A stretch of DNA of 64,000 nucleotides from Streptomyces coryli (GTDB taxonomy: Bacteria; Actinomycetota; Actinomycetes; Streptomycetales; Streptomycetaceae), in NCBI RefSeq assembly GCF_011044975.1, contig NZ_JAAKZV010000006.1:1-64000 (forward strand), written 5' to 3'. Made by a program: the position numbers and the translations under genes. This document shows, one piece after another, positions 34,476 to 45,300 of the stretch; position 1 is the first letter of the stretch, and each line of letters begins with the position of its first letter. Under the pieces are notes generated by a model. It made no database searches and had not been told where the DNA came from. It saw only the letters and a list, made by a program, of their open reading frames with translations.

Positions 34476-35951
34476 GTGGAGAGGGAACCGAACACCAGAC
34501 TCGCAGACCTGTTCGCCATGGCGGGCTGGTCCAAAGGTGAGTTGGCGAGACTGGTGAACCGGCAGGCGGCGGCCATGGGCTTTCCGCAGCTGGCGACGGA
34601 CACATCGCGGGTACGGCGGTGGATCGAGCAGGGAGAGATCCCGCGCGATCCGGTCCCGCGGGTGATGTCCGCCCTGTTCACCGAGCAACTCGGCCGTGTC
34701 GTGACCATTGAGGATCTCGGGCTGGAGCGAGCCGGGCGCGCGGGGAAGAGGCAGTCCGCTGACGCACTGCCTTGGGCTCCCGAACGTACCGCCGAGGTGC
34801 TCACCGAATTCACGGGAATGGACCTCATGCTCAACCGACGCGGCCTGGTGGGCGCGGGCGCCGCGCTCGCCGCAGGCTCAGCACTAACGAGCGCCATGTA
34901 CGACTGGTTGCACACCGATCCAGCCCTCACCGCCGGACCCCCACGGCTCTCCGCCACCCTCGCAGGCGCCGACGCCGACGCGGTCGCCTTCGACAGATAC
35001 GAGGCGACGCCGGTGGGCTCCCAGGAGATCGAGGCGCTGGAGCGGTCCGTCGAAGTGTTCCGGGCGTGGGACGCGGCGCGCGGCGGCGGGCTGCAGCGCA
35101 AGGCGGTCGTGGGCCAGCTCAACGAGGTGGGCGGCATGCTCGCCTACAAGCACCCGGACCATCTGCAGCGCCGGCTGTGGGGGGTGGCGGCCAACCTGGC
35201 GGTCCTCGCCGGGTGGATGTCGCACGACGTGGGCCTCGAGCCCACCGCCCAGAAGTATTTCGTCATCGCCACGCACGCCGCTCGCGAAGGCGGTGACCGG
35301 CCGCGGGCCGGGGAGGCGCTGTCCCGGGCCGCCCGCCAGATGATCCACCTGGGACGTCCGGACGACGCCCTGGACCTGATGAAGCTCGCCAACTCCGGCT
35401 CGGGCAACCGCACGCTGCCGCGCACCCGCGCCATGCTCCACACCATCGAGGCGTGGGCGCTGGCGGCGCAGGGTCGCGGCCGGGCGATGCGTCGCACCCT
35501 CGGCGAGGCGGAGGACCTCTTCGTCTCGGACAAGAGCGATGTGCCGCCGCCGAGTTGGATGCAGCTGTTCGACGAGGCGGATATGCACGGCATGCAGGCG
35601 CTGGCGTTCCGTACCCTCGCCGACCACGAACCGGACGCGGCGCGGCTGGCGCAGGAGCATGCCAAGAAGGCCCTCGAGCTGCGGCAGAACGGCCGCCAGC
35701 GGTCCCAGATCATGGACTACATCTCGCTGGCCTCCGCGTGCTTCATCGCCGACGACCCCGAGCAGGCGGACCGCTACGCCCGCCTGGCGCTCGTCAGCAT
35801 CGGCGAGACCTCCTCGCACCGCACCTGGGACCGGCTCCGCGAGATGTACCGGCTGACGGGCCAGTATTCGGGCTACCCGAAGGTGCACGACCTCCGCGAG
35901 GAGATCAAGCTGGCGCTGCCGCGCGCGCCGAAGGGAGCCGCCCGGGCCTGA
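34476..35951 (+). CDS. nsdA: NsdA-like regulator (HTH/TPR-like, negative regulator of differentiation)
   Basis: A 491-residue protein. An N-terminal XRE-like region (WSKGELARLVNRQA and SRVRRWIEQGEIPRD) is followed by the blocks LTEFTGMDLMLNRRG, VGAGAALAAGSALTSAM, and a long TPR-like helical C-terminus. These blocks agree with my memory of Streptomyces coelicolor NsdA, which represses aerial growth and antibiotic production. The GTG start 34476 follows a GGGGGC stretch. It is transcribed alone, divergent from the phosphotransferase gene. The assignment depends on recollection, and paralogues exist. Confidence 0.75.
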   Translation: MEREPNTRLADLFAMAGWSKGELARLVNRQAAAMGFPQLATDTSRVRRWIEQGEIPRDPVPRVMSALFTEQLGRVVTIEDLGLERAGRAGKRQSADALPWAPERTAEVLTEFTGMDLMLNRRGLVGAGAALAAGSALTSAMYDWLHTDPALTAGPPRLSATLAGADADAVAFDRYEATPVGSQEIEALERSVEVFRAWDAARGGGLQRKAVVGQLNEVGGMLAYKHPDHLQRRLWGVAANLAVLAGWMSHDVGLEPTAQKYFVIATHAAREGGDRPRAGEALSRAARQMIHLGRPDDALDLMKLANSGSGNRTLPRTRAMLHTIEAWALAAQGRGRAMRRTLGEAEDLFVSDKSDVPPPSWMQLFDEADMHGMQALAFRTLADHEPDAARLAQEHAKKALELRQNGRQRSQIMDYISLASACFIADDPEQADRYARLALVSIGETSSHRTWDRLREMYRLTGQYSGYPKVHDLREEIKLALPRAPKGAARA

Positions 35952-35990
35952 CCAGAACGGGTGGTTTGCAAGAGAGGGAGCGAGGACGCG

Positions 35991-37427
35991 TCAGCTCACG
36001 CGCGCGACCAGCACGCAGGCGTCGTCCTCGCGTTCGTCACCGCCGAACTCCTCGATCGCGGCGCGCAGCAGCGTCTGCGCGCTGCCCGCGGCCGCGAACC
36101 GGCCGGCCAGGGCCAGCAGCCGCTCCTGCCCATCGGCAGGTGCGAGCCCGTCGGTGTGCAGCAACAGCACATCGCCCGGCAGCAGTTGCTCGGTCTGCTG
36201 GCCGTAATCCCCGGTCCCGGCCGCGCCGAGGAGGACGCCACGGGGGGTGGCGAGCGCCCGGCCCTCTCCTCCTCGGAAGAGGAGCGGGGGCGGATGACCG
36301 GCCTGAGCCCACTCGAGGCGGCGGGCGACCGGTTCGTAGCGGCAGCAGAGGGTGCTGCCGACGGCCGGGTGCTGGGAGTTCTCCAGCAGCTCGTTGAGAT
36401 GGCCCAGCAGTGGCGCGGGGGGCAGGCCGGTCATCGCCATGCCGCGCACGGCGCCGAGCAGCATCGCCATCCCGGAGGTGGCGACGACGCCGTGCCCCGC
36501 GAGGTCGCCGACGCTCAGGAACGTGGACCCGTCGGGCAGCGCCAGCGCGTCGTACCAGTCGCCGCCCACCAGGTCGCCGGCCGCGGCCGGGAAATAGTGC
36601 GCGCCGAGGTCGAGCCCCTCGGATCTGCCGGGCGGGAACCGCAGGGAGCCGCGCCACGGCGGCAGCACGGCCTCCTGCAGCTCGACCGCAAGCCGGTGCT
36701 CGGTCCGCGCGATGTGCCGCTGGCGCTGCAGTGAGTCACGGGTCTCGCTGAGCGCCTTTTCCGTGCGGCGCAGCTCGCTGACGTCGCGCAGCACCGCCCA
36801 CATCGAAATGGTGCCGCCGACGGCGTCGAGCACGGGCTCGCCCACCATGTGCAGCGTGCGCTCCTCGCCGTCCGGGCGCACGATGCGGAACTCTCCGTCG
36901 ATCGTCTTGCCGTCCACCAGGCAGTCGGTGACCATCCCGGCCAGCCGGCGCTGATCCTCCGAATGGATCCAGGAAGGCAGTTCGTCGAGGGAGAGCGGTC
37001 CTTCGCCCGGGTCGCGGCCGAAGATCTCGTAGAGCTCCCCCGACCAGTCGATGGTGTCCCGGCGCAGATCCCACTCCGCGCTGCCGACCCGGCCGCCGAC
37101 GCTCTCCGGTGATACGGCGGGGGCGGCGGGCAGCGTCTGCCCGGCCCCCTGGTCCTCCGGTGCGTACGAGTCCGCGGGCAGGCCCTCGCGCAGCTGGCCC
37201 AGCTGGGTGCCGAGGTCGTCGAGCTGATGCGCGGCGAGATCGCACAGCGCGCGCTGCCAGCGGGACTGCGGGTCGCCTGCTCCTTCTCCGGAGTCCTCGG
37301 CGAAGGTCTCCCGGCGCACGGAGTCCACGCCGGTGCGTAAGCGGCGCAGCTGGGAGATCAGAGCGTCCACCGTGCTGCGCCCGGGGGGCCGGGCCGCGGG
37401 GCGGTCCGCGGAGAGATGGGACGGCAT
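35991..37427 (-). CDS. PAS-domain SpoIIE-type serine phosphatase
   Basis: A 478-residue PP2C-like phosphatase. Residues about 1-100 are helical. A PAS/PAC domain lies at about 115-215 (WSGELYEIFGRDPGEG and FRIVRPDGEER). The phosphatase domain at about 245-478 has metal-binding motifs GGDWYDA, VGDLAGHG, HTDGL and DDACVLV. Such proteins dephosphorylate anti-sigma-factor antagonists in response to a PAS signal. No partner anti-sigma gene is adjacent. It is convergent with the NsdA-like gene. Confidence 0.9.
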   Translation of the reverse strand: MPSHLSADRPAARPPGRSTVDALISQLRRLRTGVDSVRRETFAEDSGEGAGDPQSRWQRALCDLAAHQLDDLGTQLGQLREGLPADSYAPEDQGAGQTLPAAPAVSPESVGGRVGSAEWDLRRDTIDWSGELYEIFGRDPGEGPLSLDELPSWIHSEDQRRLAGMVTDCLVDGKTIDGEFRIVRPDGEERTLHMVGEPVLDAVGGTISMWAVLRDVSELRRTEKALSETRDSLQRQRHIARTEHRLAVELQEAVLPPWRGSLRFPPGRSEGLDLGAHYFPAAAGDLVGGDWYDALALPDGSTFLSVGDLAGHGVVATSGMAMLLGAVRGMAMTGLPPAPLLGHLNELLENSQHPAVGSTLCCRYEPVARRLEWAQAGHPPPLLFRGGEGRALATPRGVLLGAAGTGDYGQQTEQLLPGDVLLLHTDGLAPADGQERLLALAGRFAAAGSAQTLLRAAIEEFGGDEREDDACVLVARVS

Positions 37428-37679
37428 GAGCGCACTCCGGTGTCTGTCGAAGGGCCGCTATGACTGTTGCACAGGCCGGGGCGGCCCGTAAGCCATTTCG
37501 CAATACTCGGACTGATGGTGCCGCTGGCATATGCCCAAGGAGCTACGTTTAGGCCACCCAGGACGGCGGAATACGAGCCTCCATGTACGCTGCCCGTCGG
37601 GCGCCTGGGATGACCAGCTCGCCCCTGATTCCACGGAAATTCCGTTGCCAGCAGACCCCCCACACCGGATGCTGACGTC

Positions 37680-39131
37680 ATGTTCGAGCGATTCATAGCT
37701 GGTGCGGCGCCCAGTGGCACGCTCCTCGGCCTCCTGCAGCGGGGCCGCGGTGACGGGACCCTGCACGCGCTCGCCGCACCGCGGGCCGAGGCCCTCGATG
37801 CGCTGTACCACTGCGTGTGCAGCGATCCGCGGCGTGACTGGCAGGTCGAGAACCGATCGCTCTACTACGCCCGCCTCTGTCTCGAGCTCGACGCCGGGCT
37901 CGGTCCCGTCGAGGAGCACCTCTTCGCGGCGGACGACCTGATCGCCCCTGATGAGCAGCGCTGCGGTCTGGCCCTTGCGGTGCTCGGCCACCTGGCCGGA
38001 TATGACCGTACGGACGCCCTCGTGCTGCTGCGCCGGTACGCAGCCGCCGGCGGCTGCTGGCAGTGGGCCCTCGATGAGCTGGCGCTGCGCGACGACGACG
38101 CCTCGCTGCGGGCGCTGGCCCCCGCCGTGCTCGGCCGCTTCCCGGAGACCGAGGAGGGCGACAAGGCCCTCGCCGAAGCGGTCAAGGAAGCCTTCGAACC
38201 CCGGCCCTGGATGCTGTGGGCCGATGACCCCGTGTACGGCCCGCGGGTGCGCGCCGCGCAGGAGCGGCGCAGCTTCGACCGCTGGCAGCGGCAGCTGAAC
38301 TCGCGCGGCCCCCGCCCCGACTGGTCCGTCGGCGCCGTGCTGGCGTGGGCCGACGAGGCCCACGACGCCACCGGCGAGGAGGGCGGGCAGCAACGCCACT
38401 TCGCCGCCGCCGCCCGCTGCCTGGCCGCCGTGGCCGACCCCGAGGACCGCCCGGAGCTTCTCGCCACGGCCCTGCACGGCTCCGCCGGGGCCCGCGCGGC
38501 CGCGATCGTGCATCTCGCGTCCGCCGGGGATCCGGACGCCCTCGACCTCATCGAAGCCGCCACCGCATCGGGCTCGGAGGCGGTGGCCCATGCGGCCCTC
38601 GCCGCTTTTGCCCGGATGTGTTCCACCGCCGCCCTGGACCGCGCCAGGGCCTGGGCGGGCCGCGCCGACGACCTCGGCACCACCGCCGCCGTCATGTTGG
38701 CCTGCCGCGGCGCCGCGGCTGATGCCCCCGCCGTACGGGCCGCGCTGCTGCGCACCATCCGCGACCAGGGCCCGGACGCCGATGCCCTCTGGGCGCTCAC
38801 CGAGGGCGCCGGGCGGCTGCGGGTGGCCGACGCCGCCCCGGTGCTGCGGCACATTTATCGCGAGACCACCTCCTCCCAGCTGCGCGGCCACGCCGCCAGG
38901 GCGCTCGCCGCCACCGACCCGTCCTTCGCCACCGGCTTCGCCGTCGAGTGCCTGTGGGACTGCGAGGAATCCACCCGGGAGATCGCCGCCCGGCATGCCG
39001 AGACCGCCGACGCCCGCGTCGTCGCGCAGCTGCGCCGGCTGGCCGCCGATCCGGCCGAGGAGGACGGCGTTCAGGACGTCGTCCGGACCCGCATCACGCC
39101 CGACGGGGCGGCGGGTAGCGCGGCCGGCTGA
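37680..39131 (+). CDS. HEAT-repeat protein
   Basis: A 483-residue all-helical protein. The C-terminal 250 residues consist of HEAT-like units with alternating Ala/Leu helices (for example the AARAAAIVHLASAGDPDAL and VAHAALAAFARM segments). No catalytic motif, signal peptide or membrane segment is seen. It is probably a protein-interaction scaffold. The 250-nt upstream gap, shared with the divergent phosphatase gene, contains a 13-bp palindrome ACGGAAATTCCGT at 37633-37645. The gene ends before a strong hairpin. Confidence 0.75.
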   Translation: MFERFIAGAAPSGTLLGLLQRGRGDGTLHALAAPRAEALDALYHCVCSDPRRDWQVENRSLYYARLCLELDAGLGPVEEHLFAADDLIAPDEQRCGLALAVLGHLAGYDRTDALVLLRRYAAAGGCWQWALDELALRDDDASLRALAPAVLGRFPETEEGDKALAEAVKEAFEPRPWMLWADDPVYGPRVRAAQERRSFDRWQRQLNSRGPRPDWSVGAVLAWADEAHDATGEEGGQQRHFAAAARCLAAVADPEDRPELLATALHGSAGARAAAIVHLASAGDPDALDLIEAATASGSEAVAHAALAAFARMCSTAALDRARAWAGRADDLGTTAAVMLACRGAAADAPAVRAALLRTIRDQGPDADALWALTEGAGRLRVADAAPVLRHIYRETTSSQLRGHAARALAATDPSFATGFAVECLWDCEESTREIAARHAETADARVVAQLRRLAADPAEEDGVQDVVRTRITPDGAAGSAAG

Positions 39132-39182
39132 ACGCCGGGGCGCACGCGGGCGCGCACCGCGGCACCCAAATGCTCATGGGGT

Positions 39183-39219
39183 GTTCCCCGGAGGGTCAGC
39201 TTCGCGACCCCCGGGGAAC
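39183..39219 (+). terminator. Hairpin terminator before the glycosyltransferase operon
   Basis: Outer arms GTTCCCCGG (39183-39191) and CCGGGGAAC (39211-39219), with inner arms GGGTC and GACCC around an 8-nt loop and one bulged A, give 14 bp of stem. It lies between the HEAT gene stop and the glycosyltransferase start. Confidence 0.65.
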
Positions 39220-39243
39220 CGTCTGTTCGGCGAGAACAGCGGT

Positions 39244-40365
39244 ATGCGTGTCGCGATCGTCACCGAATCCTTCCCGCCCGACGTCAACGGCGTGGCCAAC
39301 TGCGCCATGCACACCGCCCGGCACCTCGTCCGGCGCGGGCACGACGTCCTCGTCGCGGCCCCGGCCGCAACCGACGACTCCACCGCCGCCGAGACCCCCT
39401 GCCGTGTCGTACGGCTGCGCGCCGTTCCGCTGCCGGGCTACCGCCAGGTGCGCCTCGCCCTGCCCAGCCGCCGGCTCGCGGCGGAGCTGGCCGCGCACGG
39501 CAGCGAACTCGTCCACCTCGCCAGCCCCTTCGTCCTCGGGGGCCGCGGCGTCGCGGCCGCCGCCAAGCTCGGCATCCCGTCGGTCGCGGTCTACCAGACC
39601 GACCTCGGCTCCTACGCCCGTACCTACATGGGCGCCGGTGAGGCGCTCGCCTGGCGCCGGATCCGGCAGCTGCACTCCGCCGCCGACCTCACCCTGGCCC
39701 CGTCGACGGCGGCGCTGAGCCAGCTCGCCGGGCACGGCGTGCCCCGGGTCCGGCTCTGGCCGCGCGGCGTCGACTCGCTGCGCTTCCACCCGCTGCGGCG
39801 CGACGAGGCGCTGCGCCGGAAGCTGCTCGACGGCGCCAAGGTGCTCGTCGGGTACGTGGGACGGCTGGCGCCCGAGAAGCATGTGGCGCTGCTCGCCGCC
39901 ACGCAGCAGCTGCCCGGCGTGCAGGTGGTGGTCGTCGGCGACGGGCCGAGCGCCGCCCAGCTGCGCGACGCGCTGCCCGAGGCGCACTTCATGGGCGCCC
40001 GCTCGGGGATGGAGCTGGCGAAGATCTTCGCCTCCCTGGACGTCTTCGTGCACACCGGCCCGTACGAGACCTTCTGCCAGACCGTCCAGGAGGCGATGGC
40101 CAGCGGGGTGCCCGTGGTGGCGCCGGCCGCGGGGGGTCCGCTCGATCTCGTCGCGCACGGGAAGACCGGGTATCTGGTGCCGCCGCTGGACGCGATGGCT
40201 GTCCGGGACGCCGTCGACGGACTCGCGCAGGACCCGCTGCTGCGCGCCGAGTTCGGGCGGGAGGCGCGGGCCGCGGTGGCGGGCCGTACCTGGGAGGCGA
40301 TCGGCGATGAACTGCTCGGGCACTACGCCGGCGTGCGCGCCGGCCGGGAGGCGGTGGCGGTATGA
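39244..40365 (+). CDS. GT4 glycosyltransferase, MgtA/PimB-like mannosyltransferase
   Basis: A 373-residue GT-B enzyme. The N-terminal motif RVAIVTESFPPDVNGV, middle VHLASPFVLG and VAVYQTDLGSYA, and donor-site VGYVGRLAPEKH and HTGPYETFCQTVQEAMASG are those of the actinobacterial GDP-mannose-dependent alpha-mannosyltransferases (MgtA/PimB group). It would add mannose to a glycolipid at the inner membrane face. ATGA overlap with the next gene starts a four-gene coupled run to 45975. Confidence 0.87.
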   Translation: MRVAIVTESFPPDVNGVANCAMHTARHLVRRGHDVLVAAPAATDDSTAAETPCRVVRLRAVPLPGYRQVRLALPSRRLAAELAAHGSELVHLASPFVLGGRGVAAAAKLGIPSVAVYQTDLGSYARTYMGAGEALAWRRIRQLHSAADLTLAPSTAALSQLAGHGVPRVRLWPRGVDSLRFHPLRRDEALRRKLLDGAKVLVGYVGRLAPEKHVALLAATQQLPGVQVVVVGDGPSAAQLRDALPEAHFMGARSGMELAKIFASLDVFVHTGPYETFCQTVQEAMASGVPVVAPAAGGPLDLVAHGKTGYLVPPLDAMAVRDAVDGLAQDPLLRAEFGREARAAVAGRTWEAIGDELLGHYAGVRAGREAVAV

Positions 40366-41537
40366 ACACCATGGAGACGGCTAATAGCGCGCTGCGGATT
40401 GTTCGCGTCGCGAACTTCATAGCGCCCACTTCTGGCGGCCTGCGCACCGCGCTGCGCGAGCTCGGCGCCGGCTACCGGGAGGCCGGGCACGAGCCGGTGC
40501 TGGTGCTGCCCGGCGAGTACGCGGGCGACGAGCAGACCCCGCAGGGGCGGGTGATCACCCTCCCGGGGCCGCTGCTGCCCGGCACCGGCGGCTACCGAGT
40601 GCTGGCCGACCGGCGCAAGGTGGGGCGGCTGCTGGAGGAGCTCGGCCCCGACCGGCTCGAGGTCTCCGACCGCACCACCCTGCGATGGACGGGGGAGTGG
40701 GCCCGGCGCGCGCGGGTGCCGTCGGTGATGGTGTCGCACGAGAGCGTCGACGGCGTGCTGCGGACCTGGGGCGTGCCGCGCGCCGCCGCCGAGCGGGCCG
40801 CCGACTCGCTCAACCGGCGCACCGCGCACGCCTTCCGCAAGGTGGTGTGCACGACGGACTGGGCGGCGCGGGAGTTCGAGCGGATCGGAGCGCGCAATGT
40901 CGTACGGGCACCGCTGGGCGTGGATCTGGCGCGGCGGCATCCGGCGCGGCGCAGCGGTGAGTTGCGGGCGCTGTATGCCGCCGAGGGCGAGCTGCTGCTG
41001 CTCATGTGCTCCCGGCTGTCGCCGGAGAAGCGCCCCGCGCGGGCGCTGGAGACGCTCGCCGAGCTGCGCCGCCGCGGGGTCGCCGCGCGGCTGCTGATCG
41101 CCGGCGACGGCCCGCTGCGCGACCGCCTGGAGCGGCGCGCGGTGGCCGAGGGACTACCGGTGCGGTTCCTCGGCCACCTGCGCGGCAGCGAGCTCGCCGT
41201 GCACCAGGCGAGCGCCGATGTGGTGCTCGCGCCCGGGCCGGTGGAGACCTTCGGCCTGGCCGCGCTGGAGGCGCTCGCGTCGGGCACCCCTGTGGTGGCG
41301 AGCGAGAGCTCGGCGCTGCCCGCGGTGGTCGGCGAGGGCGGCGAGGCGGTGGCGGACAGCGGAGCGGCGTTCGCGGACGGGGTGGAGCGGCTGCTCGCCC
41401 GGCCCGAGGCGGAGCGGCGGGGCACGGCCCGTAACCGGGCGGAGGGCTATGGGTGGCCGGCGGCGGTCGACGCCTTCCTGGCCGCGCACGGCGCGCGGCC
41501 GCGCACCCGGCCCGCGGTGCTCGAGGGTGCGGCGTGA
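40362..41537 (+). CDS. GT4 glycosyltransferase
   Basis: A 391-residue GT-B enzyme with an N-terminal [17 protein letters not shown] nucleotide-fold start, [10 protein letters not shown] in the donor domain and the E-x7-E-like [22 protein letters not shown] motif. It is distinct from the preceding mannosyltransferase. Overlaps on both sides (ATGA at 40362, GTGA at 41534) imply one transcript, and the two enzymes probably act in sequence on one glycan or glycolipid (inference). Donor sugar unknown. Confidence 0.87.
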   Translation: MNTMETANSALRIVRVANFIAPTSGGLRTALRELGAGYREAGHEPVLVLPGEYAGDEQTPQGRVITLPGPLLPGTGGYRVLADRRKVGRLLEELGPDRLEVSDRTTLRWTGEWARRARVPSVMVSHESVDGVLRTWGVPRAAAERAADSLNRRTAHAFRKVVCTTDWAAREFERIGARNVVRAPLGVDLARRHPARRSGELRALYAAEGELLLLMCSRLSPEKRPARALETLAELRRRGVAARLLIAGDGPLRDRLERRAVAEGLPVRFLGHLRGSELAVHQASADVVLAPGPVETFGLAALEALASGTPVVASESSALPAVVGEGGEAVADSGAAFADGVERLLARPEAERRGTARNRAEGYGWPAAVDAFLAAHGARPRTRPAVLEGAA

Positions 41538-42382
41538 GTGCCGAGCTGCGGTTCGCCGTGCTCGGCGACTCGCTCTCCGAGGGCGTGGGCGATCCGGCGC
41601 CCGGCGGCGGCTGGCGCGGCTGGTGCGAGCTGCTCGCCGGGGCGCTGGCCGCGGACCGGCCGGTGCGGGTGATCAAAGTGGCCCGCAGCGGCGCGCTCAG
41701 TACGGACGTGGCGTACCGGCAGCTGCCGGCCGCGCTGGCCGAACGCCCGCAGCTGGCCTCGGTGATGGCCGGCGGCAACGACACGCTGCGGGCCGGCTTC
41801 GACATCCACCGCACCGTGGCCGCGCTCGACCACACCATGGGCGCCCTGACGGAGTCCGGCGCGCGGCTGCTGACCGCGTGCCTGCCCGACGCGGGCCGCG
41901 CGCTCGGCCTGCCGTGGCCGCTGGCGCGCCCGCTCGCCCGGCGCATGGACGCGGTGAACACGGCGGTGCACGCCCTGTCCGAGCGCTACGACGCGCTGCA
42001 TCTGCACCTCGCCGTGCATCCCTGCACGGCGGAGCGCGGCGCCCGGAGCGTGGACCGGCTGCATCCGAGCGAGCTCGGCCATCGGGTCCTGGCGCGTGCC
42101 TTCCATGCCGAGTTGGTGGGCGCCGGTCTTGCCGCCGGGGCGCCGCCGGGCGCGGATCCCGAGACGCCCGCGCCGTCCGTGCTGGACGGTGCGCGGTGGC
42201 TGGCCTTCGAGGGCACCCGCTGGGTGGCGCAGCGGTGTACGGATCTGCTGCCCGGGCTGCTCGGTCTCGCCGTCGCGGAGAGCAGGTACTGGCTGCTGCG
42301 ACGCGAGCACGAGCTGGAGGAACGGGCCCGCGGGGCCACCCTGGCGGCGCTGTCGGCGCCCGCTGCCAGAATGGCGGCATGA
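41534..42382 (+). CDS. SGNH/GDSL-family hydrolase
   Basis: A 282-residue hydrolase. Block I is GDSLSEG (catalytic Ser about 12), block III is GGND near 76 and block V is [10 protein letters not shown] with the Asp-His pair near 178. No signal peptide is visible, so it is cytosolic or acts at the inner face. About 90 extra C-terminal residues follow the fold. Placed after two glycosyltransferases, it may remove or transfer an acyl group on the same glycan (inference). The GTG start is coupled to the upstream gene. Confidence 0.87.
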   Translation: MSAELRFAVLGDSLSEGVGDPAPGGGWRGWCELLAGALAADRPVRVIKVARSGALSTDVAYRQLPAALAERPQLASVMAGGNDTLRAGFDIHRTVAALDHTMGALTESGARLLTACLPDAGRALGLPWPLARPLARRMDAVNTAVHALSERYDALHLHLAVHPCTAERGARSVDRLHPSELGHRVLARAFHAELVGAGLAAGAPPGADPETPAPSVLDGARWLAFEGTRWVAQRCTDLLPGLLGLAVAESRYWLLRREHELEERARGATLAALSAPAARMAA

Positions 42383-45300
42383 CGGAGCGCTGGGAGTTCT
42401 GGATCGACCGTGGCGGCACCTTCACCGACGTCGTGGGCAAGCGGCCTGACGGCCGCCTGGTCGCGCGGAAGCTGCTGTCGCACGACCCGGAGCGGTATCG
42501 CGACGCGGCCGTCGCGGGCATCCGCCTGACGCTGGGGCTCGGGCTCGAGGAGCCGGTGCCGGCGGACCGTATCTCCGTGGTCAAGATGGGCACGACCGTC
42601 GCCACGAACGCGCTGCTGGAGCGCAAGGGCGAGCCCACCGCGCTGGTGATCACCGAGGGCTTCCGCGACGCGCTGCGCATCGCGTACCAGAACCGGCCCC
42701 GGCTCTTCGACCGGCACATCGTGCTGCCCGAGGCGCTCTACGACCGCGTCATCGAGGTGCCCGAGCGGATCGGTGCGCACGGCGAGACGGTCCGGGACTT
42801 CGCGGCGGAGCCGGTGCGGGAGCAGCTGCAAGCCGCCTACAGGGACGGCATCCGCAGCGCCGCGATCGTCTTTATGCACGGCTATCGCCATCCGGCGCAC
42901 GAGCGCGCGGCCGCCGAGCTGGCCAGGGAGGCCGGCTTTACGCAGGTCAGCTGTTCGCATGAGGTCAGCCCGCTGATGAAGCTGGTGCCGCGCGGCGACA
43001 CGACCGTCGTGGACGCCTATTTGTCGCCGATCCTGCACCGGTACGTGGACGAGGTCGCAAGTGAACTGCAGGGCATCCGGCTGATGTTCATGCAGTCCAG
43101 CGGCGGGCTGCGGGAGGCGGCGCACTTCCGGGGCAAGGACGCCGTGCTGTCCGGACCCGCGGGCGGCGTCGTCGGGATGGTGCGCGCGTCGGGAGAGGCC
43201 GGCCACGAGCGCGTCATCGGCTTCGACATGGGCGGTACGTCCACGGACGTGTCGCACTACGCGGGCGAGTACGAGCGGGACTTCGGCACCGAGGTCGCGG
43301 GCGTGCGGATGCGGGCGCCGATGATGTCCATCCACACGGTCGCCGCCGGCGGCGGCTCGGTGCTGCACTTCGACGGCCGCCGCTACCGGGTCGGCCCCGA
43401 CTCGGCGGGGGCGGTGCCGGGCCCCGTCTGCTACCGCCGCGGGGGACCGCTGACGGTCACGGACGCGAACGTGATGCTCGGCCGCGTACAACCCGCGCAC
43501 TTTCCCTCGGTGTTCGGCCCCGGCGGCGACCAGCCGCTGGACGCGGCGGCGGTGCGGGAGACGTTCGCCGCGCTGGCGGACGAGGCGGCGGCCGCGGTCG
43601 GCGACCGGCGCACCCCCGAGGAGGTGGCGGCGGGCTTCACCGAGATCGCGGTGCTCAACATGGCCAACGCGGTGAAGAAGATCTCGGTGCAGCGCGGCCA
43701 TGACGTCACCCGGTATGCGCTGACCAGCTTCGGCGGGGCCGGCGGGCAGCATGCCTGCGCGGTCGCCGACGCGCTGGGGATCAACACGGTGATCGTGCCG
43801 CCTTTTGCGGGCGTGCTGTCCGCGTACGGGATCGGGGTGGCGGCGGCCACGGCGATCCGGGAGCGGTCGGTGGAGGTGGAGCTGGGCGCTGCCGCTATGG
43901 ACCGGATCCGCGGGGTGGCGGAGGAGCTGGCCGGGATCACCCGCGAGGAGCTGCGCGCCGACGGGATTCCGGACGCGGCGGTGTCGACGGCGGCGCGGGT
44001 GCATCTGCGGTACGCCGGCACGGACTCGAGCATTCCGGTGCCGCTGGGGGAAGCGGCGGACATGGCGGCGGAGTTCGCGCGGGTGCACCGCGAGCGGTAC
44101 GCCTTCACGATGGACAAGCCGCTGATCGCGGAGGCGGTGTCGGTGGAGGCGTCGTCGGCGGAGCCGGAGGCGGGCTTCGGGATCGACGCGCCGGAGCGCC
44201 GGGAGGGCGCGTTGCGGCCGGCGGACCGGGTGCGGATCTTCACCGAGGGGCGCTGGCAGGACGCCGATCTGTTTGAGCGTACGGACCTGCGCCCCGGCGA
44301 CGCCGTGACCGGACCGGCGATCATCGCGGAGGCCGACGCCACGACGGTCGTCGACCCGGGCTGGGCGGCGGCGGCCGATGAGGGCGGCCATCTGCTGCTC
44401 GAGCGCGTGACGCCGCGGCCGGAGCGGGTGGCGGTGGGCACCGACGTCGACCCGGTGATGCTGGAGGTCTTCAACAGCCTCTTCATGGCCATCGCCGAAC
44501 AGATGGGCCTGCGGCTGGAGAACACCGCGCACTCGGTCAACATCAAGGAGCGGCTGGACTTCAGCTGCGCGCTGTTCGACGCGGACGGGAATCTGATCGC
44601 GAACGCGCCGCACATCCCGGTGCACCTCGGGTCGATGGGGGAGTCCATCAAGGAGGTGCTGCGGCGCAATGAGGGCACGATGCGGCCCGGGGATGTGTAC
44701 GCGATCAACGACCCGTATCACGGGGGCACGCATCTGCCGGATGTGACGGTGGTGACCCCCGTATTCGACGAATCCGGCGACGAGTTGCTCTTCCTGGTCG
44801 CCTCCCGCGGCCACCACGCCGAGATCGGCGGCATCACGCCGGGGTCGATGCCCGCCTTCAGCCGGACGATCCACGAGGAGGGCATCCTCTTCGACAACTG
44901 GCTGCTGGTGCGCGACGGGCAGTTGCGGGAGGCGGAGACCCGCGAGCTGCTCGGCTCCGGGCCGTATCCCTCGCGCGCGCCTGACGCCAACATCGCGGAC
45001 CTGCGGGCGCAGATCGCGGCGAACGAGAAGGGCATCCGGGAACTGCGCAAGATGATCACGCAGTTCGGCCTGGACGTGGTGCAGGCGTACATGGGGCACG
45101 TGCAGGACAACGCGGAGGAGTCCGTGCGCCGCATCGTCGCCGGGCTCGAGGACGGCTCGTACCGCTACGAGACGGACGGCGGGGCGGTCATCGAGGTCGC
45201 GCTGCATGTCGACAAGGCGACCCGCAGCGCGGTGCTGGACTTCGCGGGCACGTCGGCGGAGCAGCCGGGGAACGTCAACGCGCCGAGCTCGGTGGTGATG

